Shown in pieces: positions 32,229 to 44,681 of a stretch of 64,000 bases of DNA. Each line of letters begins with the position of its first letter. Within the stretch, counting starts at the first letter, position 1. The position numbers and the translations under genes are program-made. The DNA comes from Rhizopus arrhizus (lineage: Eukaryota; Mucoromycota; Mucoromycetes; Mucorales; Rhizopodaceae): positions 2,170,001 through 2,234,000 of the forward strand of contig JAKZZE010000003.1 in assembly GCA_024220505.1 (NCBI GenBank), in the 5' to 3' direction. The notes under the pieces were generated by a model that did not search any database, was not told the DNA's origin, and worked only from the letters and a program-made list of their open reading frames with translations.

Positions 32229-33660
32229 TTTTTTTTTTTATGGATGAAACTTTTAATATTTATTAAAACTCATCAAAGAGTAGAAAGGTTAAGAGCGATA
32301 CAAGTGTATGAAACAGTGACATATAAAAATACAAAAGGTATTAAAATAAAGAATTGTAAGCGGATAGTTTCAATAGTTCCTTCTGGATTTGATTGAGGAC
32401 AATCTCATCCAAGACAGGAGTCTGTTCAAAGAATTGTTGCCAGTGGGCTTTCCAAATGAATCGAATGATTGTAGCAAAAAAAACTCATAGGCTGTAAACT
32501 TGTCATGGTAGTACAAGATGTAATACTTGGATAATCTAAGTGTAGATGGGTCCTCGAATATTGAGCTGCAGTTGGGATCTTTAGGATTTGATAGGTATTT
32601 CTTGAAGGCTGCGTTCCACAGGTCGTGTTTTTGAATACAAGTAAAGAGCATAGGCTGCACCGTTTCTGGTGATTTGCACAATTGGCAATAGTCGTCGTCT
32701 ACCTTTGCTGGTATGATTCTATGCAGATTGGCTCGAGTGGATAATTTCTTATGAAGTCTGTACCATACATTTCTAGGAATAGGATGCATAGGGCTACTGA
32801 TAAAAGCTTTCTAGTTGTTGTGACTTATGTTTGTGAGTTTGAGTTGAAGCTGAACATTGTCTTTAGTTGACGATTCTTCAATGCTGTTATATTGATATCG
32901 TCATAGCTCATCTGTTGAATGAATGGGTCAAAGTTGATACTTGATTCAATTGCCTTCATTGTCAAATTAAAGATCATGCTGTTCAGCTGTTAATAAAGAT
33001 GCAAAATACGACTTGAAGGTAAGGCTTCCAGTAAGAACGGCATTTTTGATTTTTTGTAAAAGATTGGGAGAGCCACAATGTTGTCTGTTTTTGAACTGTA
33101 AACCATTTGAAAGGAAATCTCGTTCAAAGAAATGATATGCTTTTTGTGTTTGGAGAAACTTGCTAAACTTGAAGTTTTCTTGTGGGTCTTCTTCGCCTAT
33201 ATCTTTGAAGGGAATAAGTAGATTAGTTTGTGATGATATTATCAGGTCATTTTCGGTAGGAAGACGAGGATAGGAGTTCAAAGCACTAAACATAGGGACT
33301 AGCGGATGTAGGCCTTTCATGTTACCATGGGATCTGGAATGTTTGAATATCAAAGGGATGACGTGTGAGAGGACATCGAATGAAGATTGCAGAGTAAATA
33401 TCAACATCTTGTACATGAAGTCTGCTATCCTTTGATGACAGCTTAACAGTAGTGGATTGATATATCGAAACTGGAAAACCTTTTGCTGAAATTCTACATT
33501 CAATAATGAAACACCACCTTTATTTTTCGGCTGTCCTAAAGTTGTACGAGCAATCCTGGGAAACAGGTTGTGAGTGATTATTTCCATTTTCCGTCCTCTG
33601 TGTTTTTTGGACGAAATGAATTGAAAAGTATATTTAGACTCTTTTTCTAGACTACTTTAA
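32229..33660 (-). mobile_element. 5'-truncated LINE, poly(A) copy A
   Basis: Minus-strand frames 32967-33587 (open further up to about 33655) and 32370-32789 encode a LINE ORF2 C-terminus: RIARTTLGQPKNKGGVSLLN, then VWYRLHKKLSTRANLHR and CQLCKSPETVQPMLFTC (zf-RVT). They are offset by a frameshift, and a second frameshift falls in an A8 run where copy B (36168-36477) has six bases. The 3' UTR and A-tail (T11 at 32229-32239 on the plus strand) match copy B. Confidence 0.82.
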
Positions 33661-33776
33661 ACCAATTTTTTTTTATCAAGACACGTATCCCATTACAGTG
33701 GTCGCAACGCCAATAGGCGGTTTTTTTTCTTCCTAATGGGCGGAAGGGTTTATTTATTGTTCCCTTGAATTAATTC

Positions 33777-34010
33777 AAGTGTCGAATAAATTCTACTAGA
33801 ATTGACTGAGACACTCAAATACAAAATAAGAAGTATCATATATGCTTTATCTTTTTATAAAATAATAAAAGAATTTGATCTGATAGGCGATGTAAAAAAA
33901 AAGGGGGGGGGAGGGGAATATGATTATTATTTTGTTTTTTTTTGTATTAAATATGATTATTCTGTATTGGAGTGTCTCGGTCAATTTCTAGTAGAATTTA
34001 TTCAACACTT
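33777..34010. mobile_element. Foldback MITE-like inverted repeat, about 234 bp
   Basis: Left arm 33777-33824 (AAGTGTCGAATAAATTCTAC...) and right arm 33963-34010 (...GAATTTATTCAACACTT) are imperfect inverted repeats of about 48 bp, with an AT-rich centre containing a G8 run. No ORF. A TA target is not evident, so the superfamily is unknown. Confidence 0.7.
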
Positions 34011-34219
34011 ATATGATTAAACATAAAAATGCACTCCAATGATGGATTTTTTTTTATCGTCTCGCTACTTAGATATGCGCTGTTAAGAATTTGCTACACT
34101 AAGCATGTTGACTACAAAATAATAGAGTCAAGTATAAAAGGAAGAAAACGATTGTTCAAATTGAAAATACATGACACTTTATTTGAGGTCTGGATCCTTG
34201 TAGTCAATGACAGATTCTT

Positions 34220-35985
34220 TTATCCAAGTGAGGGCATTTGCTTATTTTTGATTTGGACTTTTTGGCTTTCTCAACTTCAATCTGAACGAGGCTGAAGAGC
34301 TGGGAGAGTGAAGCAAGGGTATTTCGAATAACGTCAAAATCGTTCAAGTCGCGAGGAATAAAACAAGATCGAATTTTAATCATTCAGTATATGGCTGGTG
34401 CCTTCAAGTCCATTTTAAAGATATCACAATTAAAACCTACAAGTGTACAAATTTTAGAGCATTGCTTCGTAATAAATGGAGACAAACATGATATAATGCT
34501 GACCATAAACTCGTATGCCACCGGAAAACCAATACCAACGTTCACCAAACGATTCAACAAGATTTGCATTTCAATTGATAATTTGAAGAGATCATCGTTG
34601 GCGTTACTGTTGGGACATTTCACCTCTATGACGAGAAAATCCATCTTGTACTGTTTGATTATGGCACTGTATTTTATATCTGGTTTAATGTGGCTGCTTC
34701 CTTCCAACTTGGTAAAATTGCTGAAATAAGGCAATATCAGTTTTTTCGTTTTTTTTTTTAAGCTTCTAATATACAAACTCACCCAGCTTTAGATAAATCA
34801 CAGTTATAGCCAAAGATCACGTCTATAAAAGGATTGATCGACAGGGTTATATACATAGATTCATCTACAGCTTGGAGATTGACCGTTCTAGTGTATGTTT
34901 GAAGTCTACAATAAAATTTGTTTTAGCAACTAAGTTATCCACAACGCATATTTACTTACAAATTATAAAGAACCTTGCAGCAAACTCTAAGGTTGTCATT
35001 GCCCATGTGCTCCAAAGCTATTTTCTCGGCATGCCCATTTTCATTTGTCGCCAATTTCTATAAAAGCTATCGTTAGTCATGCATTGCTTCATTTTAGCCA
35101 TAGTTTATAGTTACATAATAAGCATCGTTGATCCATTCATGCTCCTTATTCGAGATTTGATAAAAATATTCATTTCAATTGAAATCACTGAGAAGCTTTA
35201 AGTGAACAAGGGGGGGGGGGAAACGATGTGCCGCAGTTGTATTTACTGTTATCGTTACCGTCAAATAGGAAGATGTGATTTATGGCCATTTTTCCCAAGT
35301 GACAGAGGGGGTAGAAATGGATGGTGCAGGCTAAGAGAATGCTTTCGGAAACCAACGAAAACGGCACGAATGTCAAAGTCGCCGATATTCCACTATGAAA
35401 TATAAAATAGGCAAGACGCAGACATGTGTTGTATTTGCTCACGTACCGTAGGCTCCAAGTCATCAATCTCATCTTCTGATGTATCTGTATTTGGCTCGTA
35501 TGAAGATTGGGAAGACTGGGAAGAGGTAGCCTCATTTTCAATCTCTGCTCTTAAGCGTTTGTTGGAAGTAGTTGTAACGAAACGCTGTGTTCTTAAAGTT
35601 TCGATTTCTAAGTGACTTTTGGTTTTTCTCTAAAAAAAATTGATATATGACACGTTATGTTTGGCCTCTTTAACTCACTCGTTTGCATTTTAATTCGATA
35701 TCGTCAGTAATATCTGTGCATATTTCTAAAAGGCTTGTTGTGGGTGCACGATGCTAATAAAATTTAGCGGACTGTTTCAAACTGTCGTCTTGCTTAAATG
35801 TATTACCTTTATCACTGCAGCTTTGATCGAATTAAATCTTTCAGTCCATAACTTGCGAAATTCTACGTCGTCGATTTTCTCTTTATGCCAGCAAGCCAAT
35901 GAGTCTTTATAGCTTTGCAAAAACCCAATCAAAGTGGGCTTAACACATTCTGTTATAAATTGTGATATTTCTATGATATTAGGTT
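34220..35985 (-). pseudogene. Decayed hypothetical-family gene (copy c), putative PD-(D/E)XK
   Basis: Several spliced pieces can be read on the minus strand: about 35810-35985 (FLQSYKDSLACWHKEK), 35694-35755, 35445-35640 (Ser-rich), then NDAYY joined to 34960-35057, 34783-34905 and 34220-34720. The last three join in frame across consensus introns. The core has ESMYITLSINPFIDVIF, then HIKPDI and VIEVKCPNSNANDDLFKL; KPD followed by ExK is the residue pattern of PD-(D/E)XK nucleases. A TGA at 34384-34386 interrupts the C-terminal part, which continues in the same frame (MIKIRSCFIPRDLNDFDV). Stops between 35060 and 35440 also block a full model. Function is inferred from pattern only. Confidence 0.6.
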
Positions 35986-36167
35986 AATTTTTATAATTTA
36001 AAAAAAAACTTAAATCTGATATTAAGATTTCGAATTGTAAAATTTGGAGTTGAAACCCTTATGTGAAAAGAAATAATACCAAAAGATATATAATATTACC
36101 TTTTTGTCCTTTATACACTATTTCCACAAATTAAAGTCGCCGTGACTTGTCGCAATTACATATAAAT

Positions 36168-36477
36168 TATGTATTGCATCTTATACTACCATGACAGGTT
36201 TACAGCCTATGAGTTTTTTGTTACAGTCATTCGATTCATTTGGAAAGCCTACTGGCAACAATTCTTTGAACAGACTCCTGTCTTGGATGAGATTGTCCTC
36301 AATCAAATCCAGAAGGAACTATTGAAACTATCCGCTTACAATTCTTTATTTTAATACCTTTTGTATTTTTATATGTCACTGTTTCATACACTTGTATCGC
36401 TCTTAACCTTTCTACTCTTTGATGAGTTTTAATAAATATTAAAAGTTTCATCCATAAAAAAAAAAAAAAAAAAAAAA
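36168..36477 (+). mobile_element. 5'-truncated LINE, poly(A) copy B
   Basis: The last 60 codons of the same LINE ORF2 as copy A (ILYYHDRFTAYEFF, then WQQFFEQTPVLDEI and LLKLSAYNSLF), the same 3' UTR and a 23-nt A-tail (36455-36477). It is the inverted counterpart of copy A and lies on the other side of decayed gene c. Confidence 0.88.
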
Positions 36478-36624
36478 TACTTCAAACGCCAAATTTATAA
36501 AGTCAGCGCAAATATCTTTTTTTCCAGCAACGCAAAATCCAATAAACATCCGACAATCTTATTTCAAAAAGCGAATGTTGGCCATTAAATTACCTTTTCT
36601 TTTTTTCTTTTTATCTATTTTTAA

Positions 36625-37631
36625 ATGACTTCTCGATACCAAAAAGTAATAATTTAAATGATGTTTATGTAAAGATATATAACAATACAATTAGTTAAAT
36701 TCACAAGATGAGGAAGAACAAGGGTCATCGATACAACAACAACGACCACAAACTCAACAGCAAATAAGTGATTTACAGGATACCTTTGGTGAAAGTTTTG
36801 ATGATGATGATGAGAGAGAGGTAACGGACAGACTATTGGATCATTCGATACCTTCTAGTTCAAATCATACCACACCAGCCATATTACCTGTATCAACAGA
36901 TGGTGTATTTTCAAATATTTCAGCCAAGCCAGAATCTGATAGTAAAAAATTAGATGAAACGCCTCCTGTAAGTTGAGAGATAAATCATGCTTTGTTTGCT
37001 TATTTTGTTAGACATACGATGAAGCAGCAGCTGATGCAACACCGCCTTATTGGCAAACAACAATTATTGCACCAGCTGGTATGGGTGATATTGTGCTAGT
37101 AGAAGGGATGCCAGTAGGAAATATATTTTCATTCTTTTGGAATTTGATGAGTAAGAAATACAAGGAGGATGGGTGTTCAAGATAGAATAACCTATTTTAT
37201 AGTCTCTGCTAGTTTTCAATTTGTTGGATTTATGTTGACTTATTTATTACACACATCACATGCATCAAAGGTAATAGAATTCAAAAAGCATAACAAATAC
37301 TAAACGTAATACTAAACGTTCATCAGCAAGGATCACGGGCAGGTCTTGGCGTTTCATTAATACAAACAGGATTTTATATTCGCAGTCGTAAGTTTTATTT
37401 TATTACTATTATTATCATCCTAATATGACTACAGGAGGAACATTAGAAGATGACTATTATAATAGCAATGACTCAAAAGAAGATGAAGATAGTATGGAAT
37501 CAGATATCATTGCCTATGGTCTGATGTTCATCGGTTGGTTTATCGTGATTCGTTCAATAGCCGATTACTTGCGAGCAAAACAAATGGAAAAAATCATTTG
37601 CTCTGAACCAACTCCTGAAGCCATTGTTTAA
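36625..37631 (+). CDS. BSD2: BSD2/Ndfip family membrane adaptor of Nedd4/Rsp5 ligases
   Basis: Six exons (36625-36645, 36695-36967, 37012-37150, 37203-37270, 37327-37387, 37435-37631) give 252 aa starting MTSRYQKLNS. The cytosolic N-terminal half is acidic and Ser/Gln-rich. It ends in ETPPTY, a PPxY motif that binds WW domains of Rsp5/Nedd4 ubiquitin ligases; the motif is assembled across the second intron. Three hydrophobic segments follow: NIFSFFWNLMISASFQFVGF, the GVSLIQTGFYI region and IAYGLMFIGWFIVIRSIADY, matching the family's three membrane spans in Golgi/endosomes. BSD2 sends metal transporters and misfolded membrane proteins to the vacuole. The short first exon was chosen because later ATGs are out of frame. 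Confidence 0.9.
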
Positions 37632-39646
37632 TAAAACTTGAAATGGGATTTTTTTTTTGAGTTTTCATGTAAAAAAAAAAAAAAAACGCCTTTCCTTCTT
37701 TCTATTGTGATATGTCCGAGATAGAGCAAGATACGCAGTAATACGCACTTTTAAAAAAAACGGCGTGGTTTTAAATAGGAACTTTCCGTATGTCTATTGA
37801 TATTGTAGATAGCACAAGGCTCAGAGAATTAACAAATTGAATCATTGAATGAAACGTCAAGTGGCATGTAAAAGACTACGGATATTGATAGACTAATGAT
37901 TTGGAGGAATACGACACTCCTTCTTTGAGCAAATGAATTTGGATGACAAAAGCAACTATGAAGTTTAATTGTCCTATTTTCTCAGTGATAAGAATATTCT
38001 ACTCAATCGATGGCAAAGTATCCGGCATCTAATTGTCCAAGGGAATTAGACTATAAAGATACAGTACACACAGTACCCATCTGCAGCCATTTTTTTTAAA
38101 AAAAATGAATCACAATCTTTCCATTTCCAGTTTGCGTCTTTGATGTGATTTGAGGGAATAGCTTACTAATCATACCCCAAGTGTTGTTCAGGCATAAAGT
38201 TACTGTTTTTGTCATGACCCTTTTAGTCTATGAATGTGTTTTAATAGAAATAGTAGATTGTCTTTGCTTAGCGACAATGCTGCCATAAGAACCATGACTA
38301 CATAAGAAAATAGTACAACGTATATCCTGTCACTAGTAAAACTCTTGTCCAAAAAGGGACCTTCACACAGCAATAGTTTAAAAAATCTTGAGTGCTTCAG
38401 AGAAAATCAAGATGATTGGATGACCAAGTTCAATTGAGAGATGAAAACAAACCCAAAATCTTTATATAATGATTAGGGACGAAAAATTAGTGGTAATCTT
38501 ACAACTAAAAAAAATCATTAAATAAAAGAATATGTTGGAATACTTTTCTTGAAAAAAAAAGTCGCTCATTAATTGGGGAATAGAGGGCTTATTTCTAACT
38601 TTATTGATTTGGCTTCAAGACTTTGGCTTGAATGGTTCATCAGCCATCTTTTATTCATGTATAATTGTATTATGAAGCTATTATTTAACCGAAAATAACC
38701 TTTTTTAATCTCTTTTCTTTTAAATCGCATTTGGCATTGTACCTAACCAAGGATTGAACTATCAATTGAAACTTGGACATACGTAAAGAGGGAATTTATT
38801 TCAAAAAAAAACATTTTGCAAGTTATAGTTTAACAACTGTAATATTATTATCATTGTCTCATTGTCATACCAGCATTAAGCTTTTTCTTTCTCATATTAC
38901 AACCACTAGTTCTATTTGAACCTTAATGTAACTTATCGTCTACATTCAATCATAGTTTTAATACAAAGACTTTAAAAGTTCATTTTGATGTTATAGAGGA
39001 TTATTCCTTAGGATGAAAATTAAGGTTACAAAACAAACTTTACTGAGAATACATGTTTTAATAAACAATAGTAATTAAACTATAAACATTAACGCATTGA
39101 AACAACGCATTTGTTTTTTTTTGAAATGGCGAACATTTTTATCCAAGCATTGATGCTAAGCACACTGCCACGAGTAAGAGTAAAATTGGGCAGGTGAGGC
39201 AGTAATGAGTTGAATGTTAAACTCCACACGAGTTTTTATACAGAATTTGAAAAGAGAGGGTCTATGTTCAGTACAATCCGTAATCTGAATGAATGTATTT
39301 GTACTTTTTGTAGCGTAAAGTTCCATTTCTTTTATCTATCCTTTTTATACTCTTTTTCTGCTGTGCTTTCAGTTTTCTACCCTCAAATTTAATTTCCGAT
39401 GAAAAAGAGAGGGAGTAAACAAGGAACCAGCAGATCACTTTCTAAATAGAGTTACAAGTTGCATTTTCCCTGTGTGACGATAAAGTCACCCACGTTGTTT
39501 ATATATTTTGCTTTATTAAAGTTCAACACTTTCTTTTTCTTTTTCCTTTTTTCTATATTTTTATTGCTTTCATTTGAATACATAAAGCATACTTTCCCTT
39601 TTTTGCTTTTTATTCATTTTTTCCTTCTCCTTTCCTTTTGAAAATC
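37632..39646. other. 2-kb spacer upstream of the NUM1-like gene
   Basis: No gene seen; all frames are short. A pyrimidine-rich tract (about 39530-39640) immediately precedes the ATG of the next gene and is probably its promoter/leader. T7A8 occurs at 38091-38105. Confidence 0.5.
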
Positions 39647-42600
39647 ATGACAAGCCAACAAAATGTTAGCAAGTCAAGTAGACCTATTTCATTCGTGGGC
39701 ATGAATATACACCAAATAAAATCAGAATTGAACGCTCAACTTGACAATCAAGAACAATTATTAGAGAAAAGTGCAAGTCCGATGAGTCGAAATGCGATCA
39801 TGAAGCAAACAGGTGTTCTTCGAAAAGAATTAAAAGGTCTCAATAAATACGATCAGCAAGATGAAGTACCAGAGGAACTTCGACTTAAACTAGAAACTTT
39901 GGCTAATGAATTTCAACAAATAAAAACAACCAAGGCACTAAGGTTTTTATTGTTTTATGTGAACTTTATTTTTAATCCTTTCTTTATTAGGCCTCAGGTA
40001 CTCCCTCATTACCTCCTCCTTTAACCACTCACAGTTCAAGACAGCGACCTAAATATCCCAACCCAGCTAAAAGCAATCCTGATATCAATTTTGCTACCGA
40101 GATCGGTCAAGGGTTGTTGATTGAAGTAAGAAAGCTTCAAAATGCAATTCAGGAAAAGGAAGAAATCATCAAACGATTAGAAGCATCCAGAGCAGAAAGC
40201 GAACGTCATTATGAAACCAGTCAACGTCATTTGAGACAGCGAGAAGAAGTTGAAGGTATACAGATAAGGACAATGTTTATCCCTATTTCCTCTTCTCACT
40301 AAATAATATATTCAGAGAGACTCAAGGAAGAAAATTGGAATCTTGAGGTAGCCAACCAAGAACTTTTAAACAATCTATCGGAATCCAATCAGACCATCGC
40401 CAAACATAACACAGACTATGCCCGCATGATCAAACAAGTCAAGAATCAATCCGAACAGATGGAGATCATGAAAGCACAAGAAGAAAAGACAAAGTTGACG
40501 ATCGAGGCAATGAAGGCACGACATGAACAAGAGACACATCAGCTGAGAAAACACGTCGCGAATACCCAGCGAGACAATGCTCAATTACAAAAGCAGATCG
40601 AGGCCTTGAATACCGAACTCAAGATCTGCAAGGCCAAGCTGACCATCAAGCTGGCCGCTACTTTGGCTCGCAGTGAGGAAAGTGAACCGGTCGTGAACGC
40701 CGAGGCCTTGTCCTCGTCAGACCAGACCCCCTCCCAGACACAGACCCCAGTCACACAACGCGGTACGGGCGCCATTGAAACCGAGACGCTGAAACAATCG
40801 TTGGCGCATGCGCACAGGATCATCTCCAACCTAAGAAGTTCGGCCCATAAGGAAAAGATGGAAAAGTTTGAACTCAAAAAGATGCTCTCTGACAGTCAAG
40901 AGACCATCGAACAACTCCGCAGGGAGATGTCCAATCGATCGGCCAGCTTGGGACCCAAGTCAGCCAAGAAGAAGCAGACAAAGAAGAGACGGACGGGTGT
41001 GGCTAGACAGGCCCGCGGTGTCAGTCGGTCTTCGTCGGATGATCAAAGTATCCAATCAAGCGATTCTGAAGCCTCTCTCGATGAAGTCCTCACCGATCCT
41101 CAGTTTCAGGGTCTCGGCTTCGGCTTTGGTACGCCCATGAAGCCTCTTTCTTCTGAATTGGAATTTAAGGTGCAGGTGATTGATGTGGGTATCAATACAG
41201 ATCCAGTGGACGTCGTAGTACATCCGAAACCTGAACACGGTCTGTCCTCTTTCACCTTGACTGAGCATGCCTCTGAGCCCATCGTCGTCCCAACAGAGGC
41301 CGGCTCCAAGGAGAACACAGATGTCTCACCAGAGCAAAGCATCCAGGCTGCTGTAGACAAGGAGATCAAGTCGATCTACGTCAAGTTGGCTTCCCTTCTT
41401 CCTCCTCAGCAAATGGAAATGCTTGCTGACAAAGATCTATTTACCATCAACCATCTTACCGAAGCCAACAGCAACCACACGGCCGATACCAACACGATCA
41501 GCCGTGAAGAAGCCAGTCAGTGGGTTGAGACGGCGGCCCAAGAGGCATTAGAAAGATGTCGATCAGAGGCAGAGCAAACCATGATGCCTCGATCCAAAGT
41601 CAATCAGGCCATCGAAGCCGCTCTAGAGGAAGAAAGAAGGGCATGGGGTGATCGCATGGTTGCAAAAACCGTAGTGGACCAGTGGATCGCTGAGGCTGTA
41701 GAGAAGGCCGTCGAGGCTGAAAGAGAAAGCATGCTGAGGAGCACGCTGCCGAAGGAAGAAGTGGAAGAGAGGATGAAGACCATGGTCCCCAAATCGAGAG
41801 CAGATGAACTTTTCGATCAAGTACAAAGGGCAGTGGCCGCCAAGGAAGAGATAGAAAACACGATGAAGGACATGGTGCCCAAATCTCAAGTGGACGAACT
41901 CGTCGGAAAGTTAGAAAAGGCTGTGGTTGAAAAAGAGGAGATGCTGAGAGATACTGTGGCTAAGGAAGAAGTGGAGAGGATGGCAAAAGAAATGGTTCCC
42001 AAGACAAGCATGGAAGAAGCGGTGGCTGAAGTAAAAAGAACGGCCTCTGCTGAAAGAGAGGCAATCCTGAAAAACACAGTAGCCAAGGAAGAGGTGGAGG
42101 AGATGATGAAGAGCATGGTCCCCAAGTCCCAGGTAGATAGACTCCTTGCTGAAGCTGCAGCCCAAGCTGAAAATGATTCTGCAAGCCCTATGGATCGGGT
42201 GGCCAGGTCAGAAGTGGATCGATTGGTAACTGAAGCAGTGGAAAAAGGCATTGAGATCGGGAAAAAAACTGCCCTGGAGGCTCGAGAGGAAGAGATGATT
42301 TCAAAGTCTGAAGTGGATCGATTGATCACAGAAGCAGCACAAAATGCGATCGCTTTGGAGAGCGAGCGGATTTTCTTGACGATGATCCCCAAGGAAGAAG
42401 CCGAAAAGAGAGTGGTGGAGGCAAGTGCAGCGGCTGTTGAAAAGACGAGATTGGAGATGGAGCAAGAGATGGTTTCCAAACAAGAAGCTGAGAAGAGGAT
42501 TATTGAAGCAACATCAGAGGTCAAGAAGCAGATGGAGCAAAAGATGGAGCAAGAGATGGTTTCCAAACAAGAATCTGAGAAGAGGATTATTGAAGCAACA

Positions 42601-44681
42601 TCAGAAGTCAAGAAGCAGATGGAGCAAGAAATGATCCCCAAGTCTGATGTAGAAATCATGATGGAACAAGTCAAGGAGAAGGCACAGGCTGAATTCAGCA
42701 GTAAATTGAGACAGGCTGAAGAAGAAGCTATAAAGGATATGCTGACAAAGGAAGAAGCCAATGCTGCAGCTCTGGAAGCTGCTGAAAAGGCATGTGTAGG
42801 CATGATAACCAAAGACGATGTGCAGGAATTGATTGCACAAGCGATTGCAAAGGAGCACGAAACAATGAGAGAGCAACATCAGCAGGCATTAGAAAAGGCT
42901 TTGTTAGAAGTCAAGACAAGCAAGGATGCCGAAAAGGAAGTACTAAATAAATCTATCGAGTCGTACAAGAAGGAATGTGAAGAGATGAGTCTTCGTATGA
43001 AGAGCATGTTGACCAAAGAAAGCACAGATGTATTGATCAAGCGCGCTGTGGCTGATGCATTGAAAGCCTCAGAGATGAAGCAGCAAGAGATAGTTGGCAG
43101 CATGGTTTCCAAAGTAGATGCAGAGATGATGAAAGAACAAGCAGTAGCTCGTGCACTTGAGCAGGAAAGAAAGGAGGTGGCTGAAAGAGAGGCTGCAGAG
43201 GCTGTGGAAATGATTTCAAAGGTAGAAGCAGAAGCTTTGGCCAAGGTTGCGGCCGCCGATGCGATTGTCAAGGAACGTCAAGCTCAGGCAGCTCGAGAAC
43301 AAGAATTGATTTCTAAGGACGAAGTGGATAATTTGGTACAACAAGCAGTTCACGAAGCGGTTGAGAAAGAAAAAATCAAGCATGCAGAGACTTTGGCTAA
43401 AGAAAGAAAGGCAATGAAGGAAAAAGAAGAAAAGTTTGTGGCTAAAGAGCAGGCTGAAGCTATGGCTGCCGAGGCTGTTCGCATTGCCTTGAAAAAAGAA
43501 AGAGAGTCAGAGACTGAAAAGGCACACAAGATAAATATACCTACCTTTTCTGATCGTCAACAAGACTCCCAACCATCTCCTATTGTACCTGAACGTTCTA
43601 TATCCACATCTAGGCTGGCACCTCCCTCAGTTCAAATCATTCCATCTCCATCCATTTCTACACCGCCTACGACAAGCAGAAGTAAATTGAGATTAACTAG
43701 CTCTATGTCTTCACTCAGACGAAAAGCATCGAGTGATAACAACAAAAAGGATACCAAGAAATCAAGCACAGAGAGCCATCGAGGCTTCGGTACTCTTCGA
43801 ATTCTCGAAAATACCACCTATGGTTCTCGTCGAATTGGATCAAAGGCCAGCTTGAAAAGCATCAGTAAACAAGGCTCTACTACTTCTTTATCCACCATGG
43901 CAACTGAGGAAACGCATCATTACTCTAGTACGAACCTTCATCATGAGGATAACATGAGTATGTTTGCCGATAGCGAAGGAAATACTGACATGGATGTCAT
44001 CTCATCTATTACACAAACTATGATTGGTGAATGGATGATGAAGCATACACGTCGCTATGTTGGTAGCGGTATCTCGGAGCATAAGCACAAACGATTCTTT
44101 TGGATTCACCCTTATACAAAGTCTCTGTATTGGAGTTCCATTGAGCCTGGTGTAGATGGAAGCGAGTCCAGAGCAAAGAGTGGTATGTCAACATGAAAGT
44201 TTTGTATCCACTTTTTCTAATATTTTTCTTTAAAGCGTTCATTGAATCTGTTATTGTTGTATCTAATCAAAATCAGCAAGAAGCTTCACCTATGAGTCTG
44301 CTTATCCGTACACCTAAAAGAGATATTAAAATAACTGCTCCAAGTCTTGAAAGACATGAAATCTGGCACAAGGTAGGAGAAAAAAAAGAAATAGAAAATA
44401 AACTTGACTTTTATATATTGGTACTAATTTAAAAATGTACACAGTCTATGATGTTTTTAGCTGGAAGATCAAGTCAAGCACAACATTCATCTGAAGAGTT
44501 ACCAACAGAAGAAGTCCAACAAGACGCTACTACACAAAGTATTAAAAATATGATACCCGCTCAAGAAGTCGCTCAATACGATTCAGATGATTCTGAAGAG
44601 ATGATTAACCTTAGACAGTGTTGTGATGGAAAACACGACCTTTCAACTCTTTCCAAAAAGCATTCACATACTCACCTATAG
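39647..44681 (+). CDS. NUM1: NUM1/ApsA/Mcp5-like cortical anchor with PH domain, 1597 aa
   Basis: Exons 39647-39934, 39991-40255, 40316-44182, 44236-44372 and 44445-44681 join in frame. The first intron appears to be GC-AG. Residues 1-370 are Gln-rich coiled coil; a Ser/Thr/basic linker follows (KKKQTKKRR near 410). About residues 600-1245 consist of some twenty degenerate repeats of 25-35 residues with the core MVPKSxVDxL or MxxKEEVE, strongly helical. A Ser-rich segment precedes the C-terminal Mcp5-type PH domain (from about 1415: TMIGEWMMKHTRRYVG, KRFFWIHPYTKSLYWS, ERHEIWHKSMMFL). Proteins of this type bind phosphoinositide at the cortex and capture dynein or microtubules for nuclear positioning, and tether mitochondria. 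The PH domain is split by two introns. Repeat number is likely variable. Confidence 0.88.

Noticed and set aside
41886..42812. 308-codon antisense frame inside the NUM1-like gene
   Set aside because: It exists only because the repeat region's codon bias excludes antisense stops; its composition is Ser/Ile/Phe-rich mirror sequence without motifs.
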